The translations under genes were made by a program, and so were the position numbers. Source: Oscillospiraceae bacterium (GTDB lineage: Bacteria > Bacillota > Clostridia > Oscillospirales > Ruminococcaceae). From it: a DNA stretch of 29,138 nt. Below are positions 7,984-15,918 of the stretch, piece by piece. The notes below the pieces were generated by a model. That model had not been told where the DNA came from. It worked only from the letters and a program-made list of their open reading frames with translations, and ran no database searches. Where the stretch lies: positions 1-29,138 of the forward strand of contig DQFX01000046.1 in assembly GCA_003531585.1 (NCBI GenBank). Reading direction: 5' to 3'. Position 1 is the first letter of the stretch. Every line of letters starts with the position of its first letter.

Positions 7984-8393
7984 ACCAGTATTCCTTCAAG
8001 GTGGTCAAGCTCGTGCTGTATTATCTCTGCGGTTATTCCATCGTACTTCCTGCGGCATTTGTTCATACGGAGATCCTGGAATTCCACCTCGATCGCCGCA
8101 TGGCGCGTGACGTCCTGAGCGCCCTCGTGGCACAGACAGCCCTCCTTGATGGTGTATGTCTCGGGGCTTGCCCATTTGACCTCCGGGTTCAGCATAACAA
8201 CGTATTTGTTGACATCCTGGAATACGATAATACGCTTGAGCACTCCTATCATATTCGCCGCCATGCCTACGCATTCTTCAGCGTGGGCGGCTATGGTCTC
8301 TACCATGTCCTGCGCCGTTGGAAGGTCGCTGCGGTCAGCCGGCGCGGATCTCTGGCTGAGCAGGAACTTATCCTTTACTATCGGACGTACCAT
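7980..8393 (-). CDS. Peptide deformylase-like metalloenzyme with divergent motif 1
   Basis: A 137-aa protein of the polypeptide deformylase family, which removes formyl groups from new proteins using Fe or Zn. Motif 3 is HELDH (residues 127-131) and motif 2 is EGCLC (84-88), so the metal ligands Cys86, His127 and His131 are present. Motif 1 reads CVGMAANMIG (41-50): Met48 stands where canonical enzymes have the catalytic Gln. Similar GMAANMIG forms are known among annotated Firmicutes deformylases, so this may be a separate subfamily rather than decay. The start at MVRPIV is chosen because an AAAGGTGG site lies 9 nt upstream and the GH3 stop is one base away. An ATG 27 nt further upstream, inside the GH3 gene, is less likely. 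Confidence 0.82.
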   Translation of the reverse strand: MVRPIVKDKFLLSQRSAPADRSDLPTAQDMVETIAAHAEECVGMAANMIGVLKRIIVFQDVNKYVVMLNPEVKWASPETYTIKEGCLCHEGAQDVTRHAAIEVEFQDLRMNKCRRKYDGITAEIIQHELDHLEGILV

Positions 8394-8394
8394 A

Positions 8395-11124
8395 TCATGT
8401 CCACCTTTCCTTGAGTTCAAATCTTATGCTCTGGGTTTTAAGCCCGCTTCCGCCGAAATACAGGCGTATCGACATGAAGTTTGACAGGAATTTCACGTCC
8501 TTGGTCTGGGAAACCGGAGCTCCGCCGGTTCCGTTGAACGTGAACGTACCGCAGGGACTTCCCAGCGCGAATATGGACACGGAAGTCTGCGCAAGCTCGG
8601 AAAGAGTGCTGGACGCTGTCAGCGTTACCTTATACACGCCCGGTTTAGAGACATTCAGACCGAACGCGTAGCTGCTGCCCTTTTCAGTGGTGATCCCAGC
8701 GAGATCAAGGGTGAGATCCTCGTCGATATCGTGGAACTCGATATCCGTGGAATCAACGTCGCCTGCGTCAGCGGGACGGTTGATTATCTCGGTCTCGTCG
8801 TCGCAGCCCATTACGCGCTTCATCGCGTGGGTAGTCGTCAGGAAGCGCAGAATGTTCATCGCATTGCGCTGTAATTCCCCGCGGGTGAGTTCGCCGGATT
8901 TCAGGCTGTCAAGGGTGTTGTCATTGCATGCGGCTCCGTCCGCAGTTACCATGTACACGTCGTTCTGAGCCATCGCCATTGCCGCAAAATCCGACTTGTC
9001 AGGAGCCTTGCCGCGGCGGTTGATGTTAGCCCACCAGTCGGTCATTGTGAAGCCGTCGAAGCCCCAGTCATCGCGCAGTATTCCGGTCACGAGACCGTAG
9101 TTTCCGGCGGTCCACACGCCGTTCACCTGACCGTAGGTCGTCATGACGGACTTCGCGCCGCCCTTCTTTACCGCCTTTTCGAATCCGCGCAGGTATATCT
9201 CACGGAGCGCACGCTCGGAAATAACGCTGTCGAGGAAGTGACGGCGGGTCTCGCGGTTGTTGCCGCAGAAGTGCTTGATCGTGCCCTCAGCTCCGGTGGA
9301 GTGCAGACCCGCAAGCTCTGCGGAAGCCATCTCGCCGGTGAGGTACGGGTCCTCGGAGAAGTACTCGAAGTTCCTGCCGTTGAGCGGGTGGCGGTGGATA
9401 TTCATGCCCGGGCCAAGCAGGCAGTCCACCTGATTTGTGTGCATTTCAAGCCCCATGAATGTAAACAGCTCCGTCATGAGCGGGCGGTCAAACGTGGAGG
9501 CAAGCAGCGTTCCGTTAGGCAGGCTGAACGCCTTCGTGCCGCAGTCGAGACGCATTCCGGAAGGACCGTCGTCGCAGCATGCGCAGGGGATACCCAGCGC
9601 GGTCAGCGTATCGGAAACGCCGCCGAATGCCGCCGCTGTTCCCGCAGTGACCTTCGGGGAGCCCATGCCCTCGCCGCGTATAATGCAGGAGAGGTCGTAA
9701 TCAGTGAGCTGAGCGGTGAATTCCTCAAGCGTGTTCTTTCCGTTCACTACGTCGGCAAGGCGTATTCCCCTGTCGCCGGTCTGGGGAATCTCGGCGGGGA
9801 GCTTCGCGTGGTCGTGCGGGAATGCTTCCCCGGTGAGCGGAACATCTTCAAATTCCGGCTTTCCGCCGGAGTTCACCATGCGTTTGAATGCGGTAAGCGG
9901 CCCCAGCGCGGACTTGCACTGCCTTACGACGGTTTCAGGAAGCGTCAGGCTGTACGCCTCGGAAGCGCTGCGGACGTCGGCGCCCGCGTAGAAAACATAG
10001 CCGCCCTGTTCGAGTATCCACGCGGATTTGTGCCCGGTAACTCCGGAATCATCGTAGGAAGCGACGCTCTCAAGCGGTATCTCAAAGCTGAGGGTCTGGC
10101 TCTCGCCGGGCTGGAGAGTGCGCGTCTTATCGAAGCCGCAGAGCACCCTTGCGGGCTTTCCGAGCTTCCCCTGCGGCGCGGAGCAGTATATCTGCACGAC
10201 TTCCCTGCCGGGGGCGCTTCCGGTGTTCTTTACGTTCACGCTTCCGGTGACCTTATCGCCGTCAAGCCTGAAATCGGAAGCAGCGATGTCAAAACTTGTG
10301 TATGACATTCCGAATCCGAACGGGAAGCGCACCCTGTCCTTCGCGAATGTCTCGAAATAGCGGTAGCCTACGTAGATATCCTCGCCGTAGCAGTCCATAT
10401 CGCCGCTTCCGAAGAACTTATCCGAGGGGTAGTCGGAAATTTCGTATGCGATGGTGTCCGGGAGCTTTCCGCTCGGGGAAACCTCGCCGGTAAGAACCGC
10501 CGCGGTTCCGGCGCCGCCGACCATTCCGCCCTGCCATACGTACATTACCGCGGAAACCGGGTACCTGTCCATAAAGCTCATGTCGATAAGCCCGCCCGTG
10601 TTCAGCAGGACAACCGTCTTGTCGAACGCGGAGGTCACGCGCCGGAGCATGTCCTCCTCCAGGTCGGAGAGCAGGAACGCGCCTTTTTCAAGCTTGTTGT
10701 CCATCTCCTCGCCGGCGGTGCGCCCGATGATGACTATTGCAGCGTCGGCACGGGAAGCCGCGCCGCCCACCAGCTCGTCGGTAAGTGGCATCTCCTTCTG
10801 AGACCACGGCTCGCCGCCCCAGCCCTCGCCGTAATCGAAGGGGTTCTGTTCGTCCCATTCGCGGTAGGCGTTCAGAAGCTGCTCGTCAAGCTTGTAGCCC
10901 GCGTCGAGCAGTCCGTCGGTTATCCCGATAACCTTTGAAACGTTCACCATGCCGCCGCTGCCGGTTCCGCTCTTGTAGTAATGGAGCTGTATCCTGCCGA
11001 ATACCGCCGCAGTCCCGCCCTGCTTCAGAGGCAAAGCTCCGTCGTTCTTCAGCATCACAATGCCGCCGGAGACCGCTCTGGCGGACGTTTCAAGGTACTT
11101 ATCCCAATCGAGTGTTCTTTTCAT
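8395..11124 (-). CDS. GH3 beta-glucosidase with permuted domain order
   Basis: A 909-aa glycoside hydrolase family 3 enzyme, probably a cytoplasmic beta-glucosidase since no signal peptide is present. The order is reversed relative to most GH3. The alpha/beta-sandwich C domain comes first (about 15-270, starting SGGIVMLKNDGALPL). A fibronectin-III-like domain follows (about 290-385), then the TIM-barrel catalytic domain (about 440-760), with KHF at 617-619, RNFEYFSEDP at 584-593 and the nucleophile Asp696 in TMTDWW. A beta-rich region at about 790-909 looks like a carbohydrate-binding or accessory sandwich. The same permutation is known from Ruminococcus albus and Butyrivibrio enzymes. A CTCCTTT (AAAGGAG) site at 11132-11138 supports the start. 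It lies 19 nt after the 75-aa gene. Confidence 0.94.
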   Translation of the reverse strand: MKRTLDWDKYLETSARAVSGGIVMLKNDGALPLKQGGTAAVFGRIQLHYYKSGTGSGGMVNVSKVIGITDGLLDAGYKLDEQLLNAYREWDEQNPFDYGEGWGGEPWSQKEMPLTDELVGGAASRADAAIVIIGRTAGEEMDNKLEKGAFLLSDLEEDMLRRVTSAFDKTVVLLNTGGLIDMSFMDRYPVSAVMYVWQGGMVGGAGTAAVLTGEVSPSGKLPDTIAYEISDYPSDKFFGSGDMDCYGEDIYVGYRYFETFAKDRVRFPFGFGMSYTSFDIAASDFRLDGDKVTGSVNVKNTGSAPGREVVQIYCSAPQGKLGKPARVLCGFDKTRTLQPGESQTLSFEIPLESVASYDDSGVTGHKSAWILEQGGYVFYAGADVRSASEAYSLTLPETVVRQCKSALGPLTAFKRMVNSGGKPEFEDVPLTGEAFPHDHAKLPAEIPQTGDRGIRLADVVNGKNTLEEFTAQLTDYDLSCIIRGEGMGSPKVTAGTAAAFGGVSDTLTALGIPCACCDDGPSGMRLDCGTKAFSLPNGTLLASTFDRPLMTELFTFMGLEMHTNQVDCLLGPGMNIHRHPLNGRNFEYFSEDPYLTGEMASAELAGLHSTGAEGTIKHFCGNNRETRRHFLDSVISERALREIYLRGFEKAVKKGGAKSVMTTYGQVNGVWTAGNYGLVTGILRDDWGFDGFTMTDWWANINRRGKAPDKSDFAAMAMAQNDVYMVTADGAACNDNTLDSLKSGELTRGELQRNAMNILRFLTTTHAMKRVMGCDDETEIINRPADAGDVDSTDIEFHDIDEDLTLDLAGITTEKGSSYAFGLNVSKPGVYKVTLTASSTLSELAQTSVSIFALGSPCGTFTFNGTGGAPVSQTKDVKFLSNFMSIRLYFGGSGLKTQSIRFELKERWT

Positions 11125-11143
11125 ATTGCCGCTCCTTTAAATA

Positions 11144-11371
11144 TCATCTGCCGTCGAAAAGCCCGCCAAGCGCACCTATCTTGCCCTTGAGCTCGTCGAC
11201 GTTCACCTTAGACTTAACGCCGTCGACTATCTGCTTTATAACGTCGTCGGGAAGGGCTACGCCGAGGATACCCTCAACGGTCTTTATCGGGTCCTTCTGG
11301 AACTTTGAAGCGATGTCCGGATCGATCTTCACCTTGTTTACTATTTCGTCGATCTTTGCCTTGATATCCAT
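11144..11371 (-). CDS. Small hypothetical protein, 75 aa, first gene of the GH3 operon
   Basis: An unrecognised 75-aa protein starting MDIKAKIDEIVNKVK. It is rich in Lys, Asp and Val and probably helical. A FQKDPIKTVEGILGVALPDD stretch is followed by more charged helix and a Gly-rich end (GALGGLF). A GAGGT site about 10 nt upstream supports this start. An upstream ATG that would add 47 residues runs back across the promoter and is rejected. The KDP...LPDD pattern recalls leader segments of nitrile-hydratase-like modified peptides, but no modification enzyme is nearby, so no function is assigned. It is co-transcribed with the GH3 gene. Confidence 0.75.
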   Translation of the reverse strand: MDIKAKIDEIVNKVKIDPDIASKFQKDPIKTVEGILGVALPDDVIKQIVDGVKSKVNVDELKGKIGALGGLFDGR

Positions 11372-11420
11372 TTCGATTACCTCGTTTTCGTCATTACTGC
11401 CGCTGTGCGGTGTTGATTTC

Positions 11421-11449
11421 AGTATAGCATAACTTCGGCAAAATATCAA
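11421..11449 (-). promoter_or_regulatory. Promoter of the small protein-GH3 operon
   Basis: On the minus strand TTGATA (11444-11449) and TATACT (11421-11426) are 17 nt apart. The leader would be about 43 nt. It is divergent from the cdaA promoter, with about 50 bp between the two -35 boxes. Confidence 0.75.
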
Positions 11450-11496
11450 GAGGTATGCATTAATGAAACGCCGCAGGATTTTTTGGGGAAAATCAC

Positions 11497-11525
11497 TTGC
11501 AATTGTGCGCATATCTTGTTATAAT
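11497..11525 (+). promoter_or_regulatory. Promoter of cdaA-cdaR
   Basis: TTGCAA (11497-11502), 17 nt, TATAAT (11520-11525). The -10 box is preceded by TGT, giving an extended -10 element. Confidence 0.8.
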
Positions 11526-11561
11526 AAGAATAATAGTACTTTTCAGAAAAGAGGAATGACT

Positions 11562-12467
11562 TTGGATATTTTGGACATGATAGCGGCCGCTCCGCGGGTA
11601 TTTATGTCGATAACCATACCGGACGTTATAGATATAATCCTGCTGACCCTGCTGCTCATCGCGGTCATAAGGTTCATGAGCGAGACCCGCGCCACTCAGC
11701 TGCTTAAAGGTATCGGGCTGATAGCGCTGCTTTATCTGCTGGTATGGCTGGGTCAGCTCAAGGTCATGACCTACCTGTTTCAGAACTTCTTCCTGCAATG
11801 GGGTCTGGTCGCGATAGTCGTGGTATTCCAGCCGGAGATACGCCGCCTGCTTGAGAAGGTCGGAACAACCGCAAAGGTCAGGATACCGTTCCTTGCGTAC
11901 TTCGAGAAGGCTGACGCGCAGAAGGTCATTGAGCGCGACACGGCTATAACCGCGATCTCCGACGCATGCGAAAGGCTCAGCCGCACCAAGACAGGCGCGC
12001 TCATAGTTATCGAGCGCCAGACGAAGCTCCAGAATATAATCGAAAAATCCACGATCGTTGACGCAAAGCCCTCCCCGGAGCTTTTCTGCAACCTGTTCTT
12101 CAACAAATCTCCGCTCCACGACGGAGCAATAATAATCCGGAACAACAGGATATACGCGGCTGGGTGCTTCCTGCCGCTGCCGGAGCAGCAGGGCCGCGAG
12201 TACATCGACCCGGAGCTTGGCTCACGTCACCGCGCGGCGATAGGAATGTCAGAGAACTCCGACGCGGTGGTCATCATCGTATCCGAGGAAACCGGAGTTG
12301 TTTCCGTGGCAAAATCGGGACAGATAATCCGTTCGATCAACGAATACAACCCCAAGGAATGGCTGCTGAAGATCCTGCGCGACGAAATGCCGCTCCCCGC
12401 GCCGTCAAAGTCAAAGGGCAGGAAGAAAAAGCAGTCCGACAGCAATGAAAACGAGGTGGAAGAATGA
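11562..12467 (+). CDS. cdaA: Diadenylate cyclase CdaA (c-di-AMP synthase)
   Basis: A membrane-bound enzyme that joins two ATP molecules into cyclic di-AMP, the second messenger for turgor, potassium and cell-wall control. Three hydrophobic segments occupy about residues 18-90, followed by the DAC domain with the catalytic DGA (187-189) and RHR (222-224) motifs. The tail is basic (KGRKKKQ). The start is set at a TTG 7 nt after GAGG (11551-11554). An in-frame ATG at 11556 touches that site and is less suitable, and another ATG at 11577 is too far away. The next gene, cdaR, overlaps its stop codon, the standard arrangement for this pair. Confidence 0.95.
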   Translation: MDILDMIAAAPRVFMSITIPDVIDIILLTLLLIAVIRFMSETRATQLLKGIGLIALLYLLVWLGQLKVMTYLFQNFFLQWGLVAIVVVFQPEIRRLLEKVGTTAKVRIPFLAYFEKADAQKVIERDTAITAISDACERLSRTKTGALIVIERQTKLQNIIEKSTIVDAKPSPELFCNLFFNKSPLHDGAIIIRNNRIYAAGCFLPLPEQQGREYIDPELGSRHRAAIGMSENSDAVVIIVSEETGVVSVAKSGQIIRSINEYNPKEWLLKILRDEMPLPAPSKSKGRKKKQSDSNENEVEE

Positions 12468-13816
12468 GCAGCTTAAACGACAGCAACGATACTCAGGAGG
12501 AGCTTTCCGCTGAGAAAAAGAAAAAATTCCATCTGGTAGGGCTTCTGAAGGGGCTTGCGAAATTCTTCTTCGGAAACGTCTGGATAGTGCTTATAAGCGT
12601 TATTCTGGCATTTGTCGCATGGTTCGCTATCTCCGTAAACGAGTTCCCCGAGATAGACAAGAGCCTCATCGGAATACCTATAGAAGCCGAACCCACCGAC
12701 TTCATGAAGTCGAACAATCTCCAGATAATCGGCGACTACACCGGCACCACGGATATCCGCATAAGCGGCAAGCGCTACGATATATCCGACCTGAAAGCCG
12801 AGGACTTCACAGCCGCGCTCGACCTCACGAACGTCCGCCGCGCAGGCACCTACGACCTTTCAGTAACGATAGCCTGTAAGAATGACAAGGTGGAATACAG
12901 CCTTGTCGAAAACACACAGATGGCGGTAACGATAACCGTTGACGAGATAGCTGCACGGGAGTTCCCGATAACCGCAAGCGCGCCTGACATCAGCCTGCCG
13001 GAGGGCTACTACGTGGACGAGATAACCTCCAACCCGCCGACAGTCACAATAACCGGCTCGGTTTCCGTGCTCGATGAGATAAACCGCGTAGAGGCGAACG
13101 CTTCCTATGACGGCTCCACGCTTGAAAGCCACGAGGTCAAGACCGATCTCACCATCTACAAGAACAACGGTTCGCGCCTTGACAACTCCACCGTTAAACT
13201 CAGCACCGACAATGTTCTTGTGAACATTCCGATACTGATACAGAAGGAGCTTCCGCTGAAATTCCGGTTCACCGGCGTTCCGCAGAACTTCGACATTGAT
13301 ACTCTGAAATACACCATGCAGCCTCAGTCCATCATGGTAGCGGCTCCGGACGGAAGCATAAACAACCTCAGCGAGCTTGAGCTTGAGGATCCGATAAACC
13401 TCACGGACATCAGGATCAATCAGACCGTTTCCACCGTTCCGATAAAGCTCCCCGAGGGCTACAAGAACCTCTCAGGAATAAACAGCGTCCGCATTACATG
13501 GGATATCGCTGATTACAGCAAGCTGGACTTCCCGGTAAGCAACATCACCATCGTGAACGAACCGGACAACATGGACGTAAGCGTAATAACAAGAGAGCTG
13601 ACCCTTACGGTTATCGGTCCCTCCGAGGATATCAGCGCGCTGTCCTCCTCGGACTTCTACGTTACCGCAAACCTGCTGTCAACGTCACTGCACGACGGTT
13701 CGCAGGACGTTCCGGTATCCATCATAATCAGCGGTTCCAGCGGAAAGACCTGCTGGGCTGTCGGAAGCTACAAGATAACCGTCAGCGCAGTCACCACATC
13801 AGTTAACGAGGAATAA
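12464..13816 (+). CDS. cdaR: YbbR-domain regulator of CdaA
   Basis: A 450-aa protein with a single N-terminal membrane segment (about 26-46, VWIVLISVILAFVAWFAISV), after which the chain lies outside the cell. The outer part consists of consecutive YbbR repeats, recognisable by recurring segments such as LPEGYYVDEITSNPPTVTITG and the stretch LKYTMQPQSIMVAAPDG. CdaR is known to bind and modulate CdaA. Its ATG overlaps the cdaA stop (ATGA), with a GAGGTGG site before it. In many Firmicutes glmM follows; here an FAD oxidoreductase follows directly. Confidence 0.93.
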   Translation: MSSLNDSNDTQEELSAEKKKKFHLVGLLKGLAKFFFGNVWIVLISVILAFVAWFAISVNEFPEIDKSLIGIPIEAEPTDFMKSNNLQIIGDYTGTTDIRISGKRYDISDLKAEDFTAALDLTNVRRAGTYDLSVTIACKNDKVEYSLVENTQMAVTITVDEIAAREFPITASAPDISLPEGYYVDEITSNPPTVTITGSVSVLDEINRVEANASYDGSTLESHEVKTDLTIYKNNGSRLDNSTVKLSTDNVLVNIPILIQKELPLKFRFTGVPQNFDIDTLKYTMQPQSIMVAAPDGSINNLSELELEDPINLTDIRINQTVSTVPIKLPEGYKNLSGINSVRITWDIADYSKLDFPVSNITIVNEPDNMDVSVITRELTLTVIGPSEDISALSSSDFYVTANLLSTSLHDGSQDVPVSIIISGSSGKTCWAVGSYKITVSAVTTSVNEE

Positions 13817-15406
13817 ATGGCAATAATCATCTCACAGATAAAGACCACCCTTGACGAGCCAAAGGACAATGCCGTCGCAAAGGCATTGTCCCTGCTGCGC
13901 CTGAGCCGCGCCGAGACCGCCTCCGCGAAGCTCTACAAATCCTCCGTGGACGCACGGCGGGATATCTGCTTCGTGAACTCGGTTTACATCGCGATGAAAG
14001 ACCCCGCAAAGGAACGCAGACTCGCAGAAAAGCACCAGAACGTCCGGCTGTACGAGCCGGGGGCGCTGTCGTTCACCCGGGGAAAGGAGCGGCTTCGTGG
14101 GGACGTCTATGTTGCGGGCTTCGGACCCGCGGGAATGTTCTGTGCGCTGACCCTGTGCGAATTCGGCTACAGGCCGGTCGTGCTGGAGCGCGGCGCGGAT
14201 ATGGACAGCCGTATCCGGGCGGTGGAGGGCTTCTGGGCAGGCGGAGCGCTCGACCCGTCCACCAACGTGCAGTTCGGCGAGGGCGGCGCGGGAACGTTTT
14301 CCGATGGAAAGCTCACCACCCGTATCGGCGACCCGCTCTGCTCACGGGTGCTGGAACGCCTCGTGGAATTCGGCGCGCCAGAGGACATACTGACCCAGGC
14401 GAAACCGCACATCGGCACGGATAAGCTCCGCAGAGTTGTAAAGAACCTGCGCAGCCGCGTACTGGAGCTGGGAGGCGAGGTGCGTTTCCTCTCGCCGCTT
14501 GAAAGCCTGGAGCTGCATTCGGGCAGAGTGGACAGCATACGCGTCAACGGCGCGGATATCCCATGCGGAGCGCTGGCTCTGGCGGTGGGGCATTCGGCGC
14601 ACGATACGTTCAGAATGCTGCACGGAAAGGGCGTAACGCTCGTTCCCAAGCCATTTTCGGTGGGCGCGCGTATCGAGCATCTGCAGGCGGACATCGACCG
14701 TGCGCTTTATGGGAAATACGCCGGGCACCCTGCGCTCCCGCCCGGGGAATATCAGCTCTCCTACCACGATAACGGCCGCGGAGTTTATACGTTCTGCATG
14801 TGCCCCGGCGGCTACGTCGTGGCTTCGGCGAGCGAGCCGGGCACGGTAGTCACCAACGGCATGAGCTACTTCGACCGCGCGGGTAAAAACGCCAACAGCG
14901 CCGTGCTGGTCTCCGTGGCTCCGGAGGATTTCGGCGGAGGTCCGCTTGGCGGCGCGGAGTTCATTCACCGGCTGGAGGAAAAAGCGTACCAGCTCGGGCG
15001 CGGCGGAAAGGCTCCGGCGGCGCTCACCCGGGAGTTCGTTTCCGGCGGAAACAGCTTCACGCTCGGCAGAGTCGACCCGACTTACTCACTCGGCGTAGAG
15101 CCTGCGGATTTGAACGAGCTGTTCCCGGAGTACGTCAGCCAGCCGATGAAAAACGGGCTGAGATACTTCGATCGGCGCATACCCGGATTCTCCGACAGCG
15201 ACAGCGTGCTGACCGCGATAGAGACGCGCAGCAGCTCCCCGGTAAGGCTTCCGAGGAACGAAGCCGGATCAGCGGAATGCGCGGACAATCTGTTCCCGTG
15301 CGGCGAGGGCTGCGGCTACGCCGGAGGTATCATGTCAGCGGCGGTGGACGGAATAAAGACCGCCGTGCGGATAATGGAAAGATTCGCTCCGTCGCAGGCT
15401 GAATAA
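13817..15406 (+). CDS. FAD-dependent oxidoreductase (COG2509-type)
   Basis: A 529-aa flavoprotein. The dinucleotide-binding motif GFGPAG lies at 101-106, after an N-terminal region of about 95 residues typical of this uncharacterised dehydrogenase family. The FGEGGAGTFSDGKL segment and the C-terminal GEGCGYAGGIMSAAVDG, the second FAD-binding stretch, are family hallmarks. Substrate and reaction are not known for the family. The ATG directly follows the cdaR stop, so it is translated from the same message. A perfect 10-bp inverted repeat lies inside codons 16-25. A strong terminator follows. Confidence 0.9.
   Translation: MAIIISQIKTTLDEPKDNAVAKALSLLRLSRAETASAKLYKSSVDARRDICFVNSVYIAMKDPAKERRLAEKHQNVRLYEPGALSFTRGKERLRGDVYVAGFGPAGMFCALTLCEFGYRPVVLERGADMDSRIRAVEGFWAGGALDPSTNVQFGEGGAGTFSDGKLTTRIGDPLCSRVLERLVEFGAPEDILTQAKPHIGTDKLRRVVKNLRSRVLELGGEVRFLSPLESLELHSGRVDSIRVNGADIPCGALALAVGHSAHDTFRMLHGKGVTLVPKPFSVGARIEHLQADIDRALYGKYAGHPALPPGEYQLSYHDNGRGVYTFCMCPGGYVVASASEPGTVVTNGMSYFDRAGKNANSAVLVSVAPEDFGGGPLGGAEFIHRLEEKAYQLGRGGKAPAALTREFVSGGNSFTLGRVDPTYSLGVEPADLNELFPEYVSQPMKNGLRYFDRRIPGFSDSDSVLTAIETRSSSPVRLPRNEAGSAECADNLFPCGEGCGYAGGIMSAAVDGIKTAVRIMERFAPSQAE
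13864..13891. repeat. 10-bp perfect inverted repeat inside an ORF start
   Basis: GGACAATGCC (13864-13873) and GGCATTGTCC (13882-13891) are exact reverse complements separated by 8 nt. In the mRNA this hairpin would form about 50 nt after the start codon of the FAD oxidoreductase. Confidence 0.6.
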
Positions 15407-15430
15407 TTCCCGCAGATAAACGTAAAATAA

Positions 15431-15460
15431 CCCCCGAAAGGTCGTTTCGGGGGTGTTTTT
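15431..15460 (+). terminator. Terminator of the cdaA operon, overlapping the next gene's SD
   Basis: CCCCCGAAA (15431-15439), a 5-nt loop and TTTCGGGGG (15445-15453) form a perfect 9-bp stem, followed by TG and five T. The T run abuts the ATG of the next gene. GGGGGTG (15449-15455), five bases before that ATG, resembles a ribosome binding site and sits within the 3' arm. Confidence 0.85.
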
Positions 15461-15880
15461 ATGGGCGGATATATCATAGTGGCGGGCGGAGAAACGCTCC
15501 CGGAAGGATTCCAGGGCGTTCAGGCTTCCCGGGCGGAACTTATCGACTGCGCCAAGTGCGCCGTTATAGTGTGCGACGGCGCCGAGGTCCCGCGCGTAGT
15601 CCGGGCGGCGGGAGTTATGATAAACGGCGACAGCGCCGTAGTACCTTCGGAGCGCGTCAGCGGAGTGCAGCTTATAACCTGCGGGCGCGGCGTGAAAAAC
15701 ACGGTCAGCGTCACCTCCGACGACGGAGAAACTCTGACCCTCGCGCTCAACCGCGCCGTAGAAACGCTGTCCGGCGTTTGTGAGCCTATGGAGCTTCCGG
15801 TGCGGCGGCGCGGCAGGTCGGATTTCATGTGCATGGCTGAATTCGCCGCCGCGATACTTCTGGACGAAATCGGGCAGTGA
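15461..15880 (+). CDS. Hypothetical protein, 139 aa
   Basis: No family was recognised. The frame is open from the ATG directly after a terminator to a stop just before another terminator, and its codon use resembles the upstream genes. The protein starts MGGYIIVAGGETLPEGF, has a short cysteine cluster (DCAKCAVIVCDG), the segment ITCGRGVKNTVSVTS, and ends in a hydrophobic helix (FMCMAEFAAAILLDEIG). No signal peptide or clear membrane span is seen. Expression probably depends on read-through of the 15431-15460 hairpin, as no separate promoter was found. Any SD would lie in the hairpin's 3' arm. Confidence 0.65.
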   Translation: MGGYIIVAGGETLPEGFQGVQASRAELIDCAKCAVIVCDGAEVPRVVRAAGVMINGDSAVVPSERVSGVQLITCGRGVKNTVSVTSDDGETLTLALNRAVETLSGVCEPMELPVRRRGRSDFMCMAEFAAAILLDEIGQ

Positions 15881-15886
15881 TACAAT

Positions 15887-15918
15887 ACAGGGTGCGGATA
15901 TTCCGCACCCTGTGTTTT
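15887..15918 (+). terminator. Strong terminator between convergent genes
   Basis: ACAGGGTGCGGA (15887-15898) and TCCGCACCCTGT (15902-15913) form a perfect 12-bp stem with a 3-nt loop, followed by GTTTTA. It ends the 139-aa gene. On the minus strand the trailing bases are less T-rich, but the stem could also stop the DUF58 transcript arriving from the other side. Confidence 0.88.

Noticed and set aside
9238..10305. 355-aa open frame opposite the GH3 gene
   Set aside because: Antisense to conserved GH3 sequence and without family motifs.
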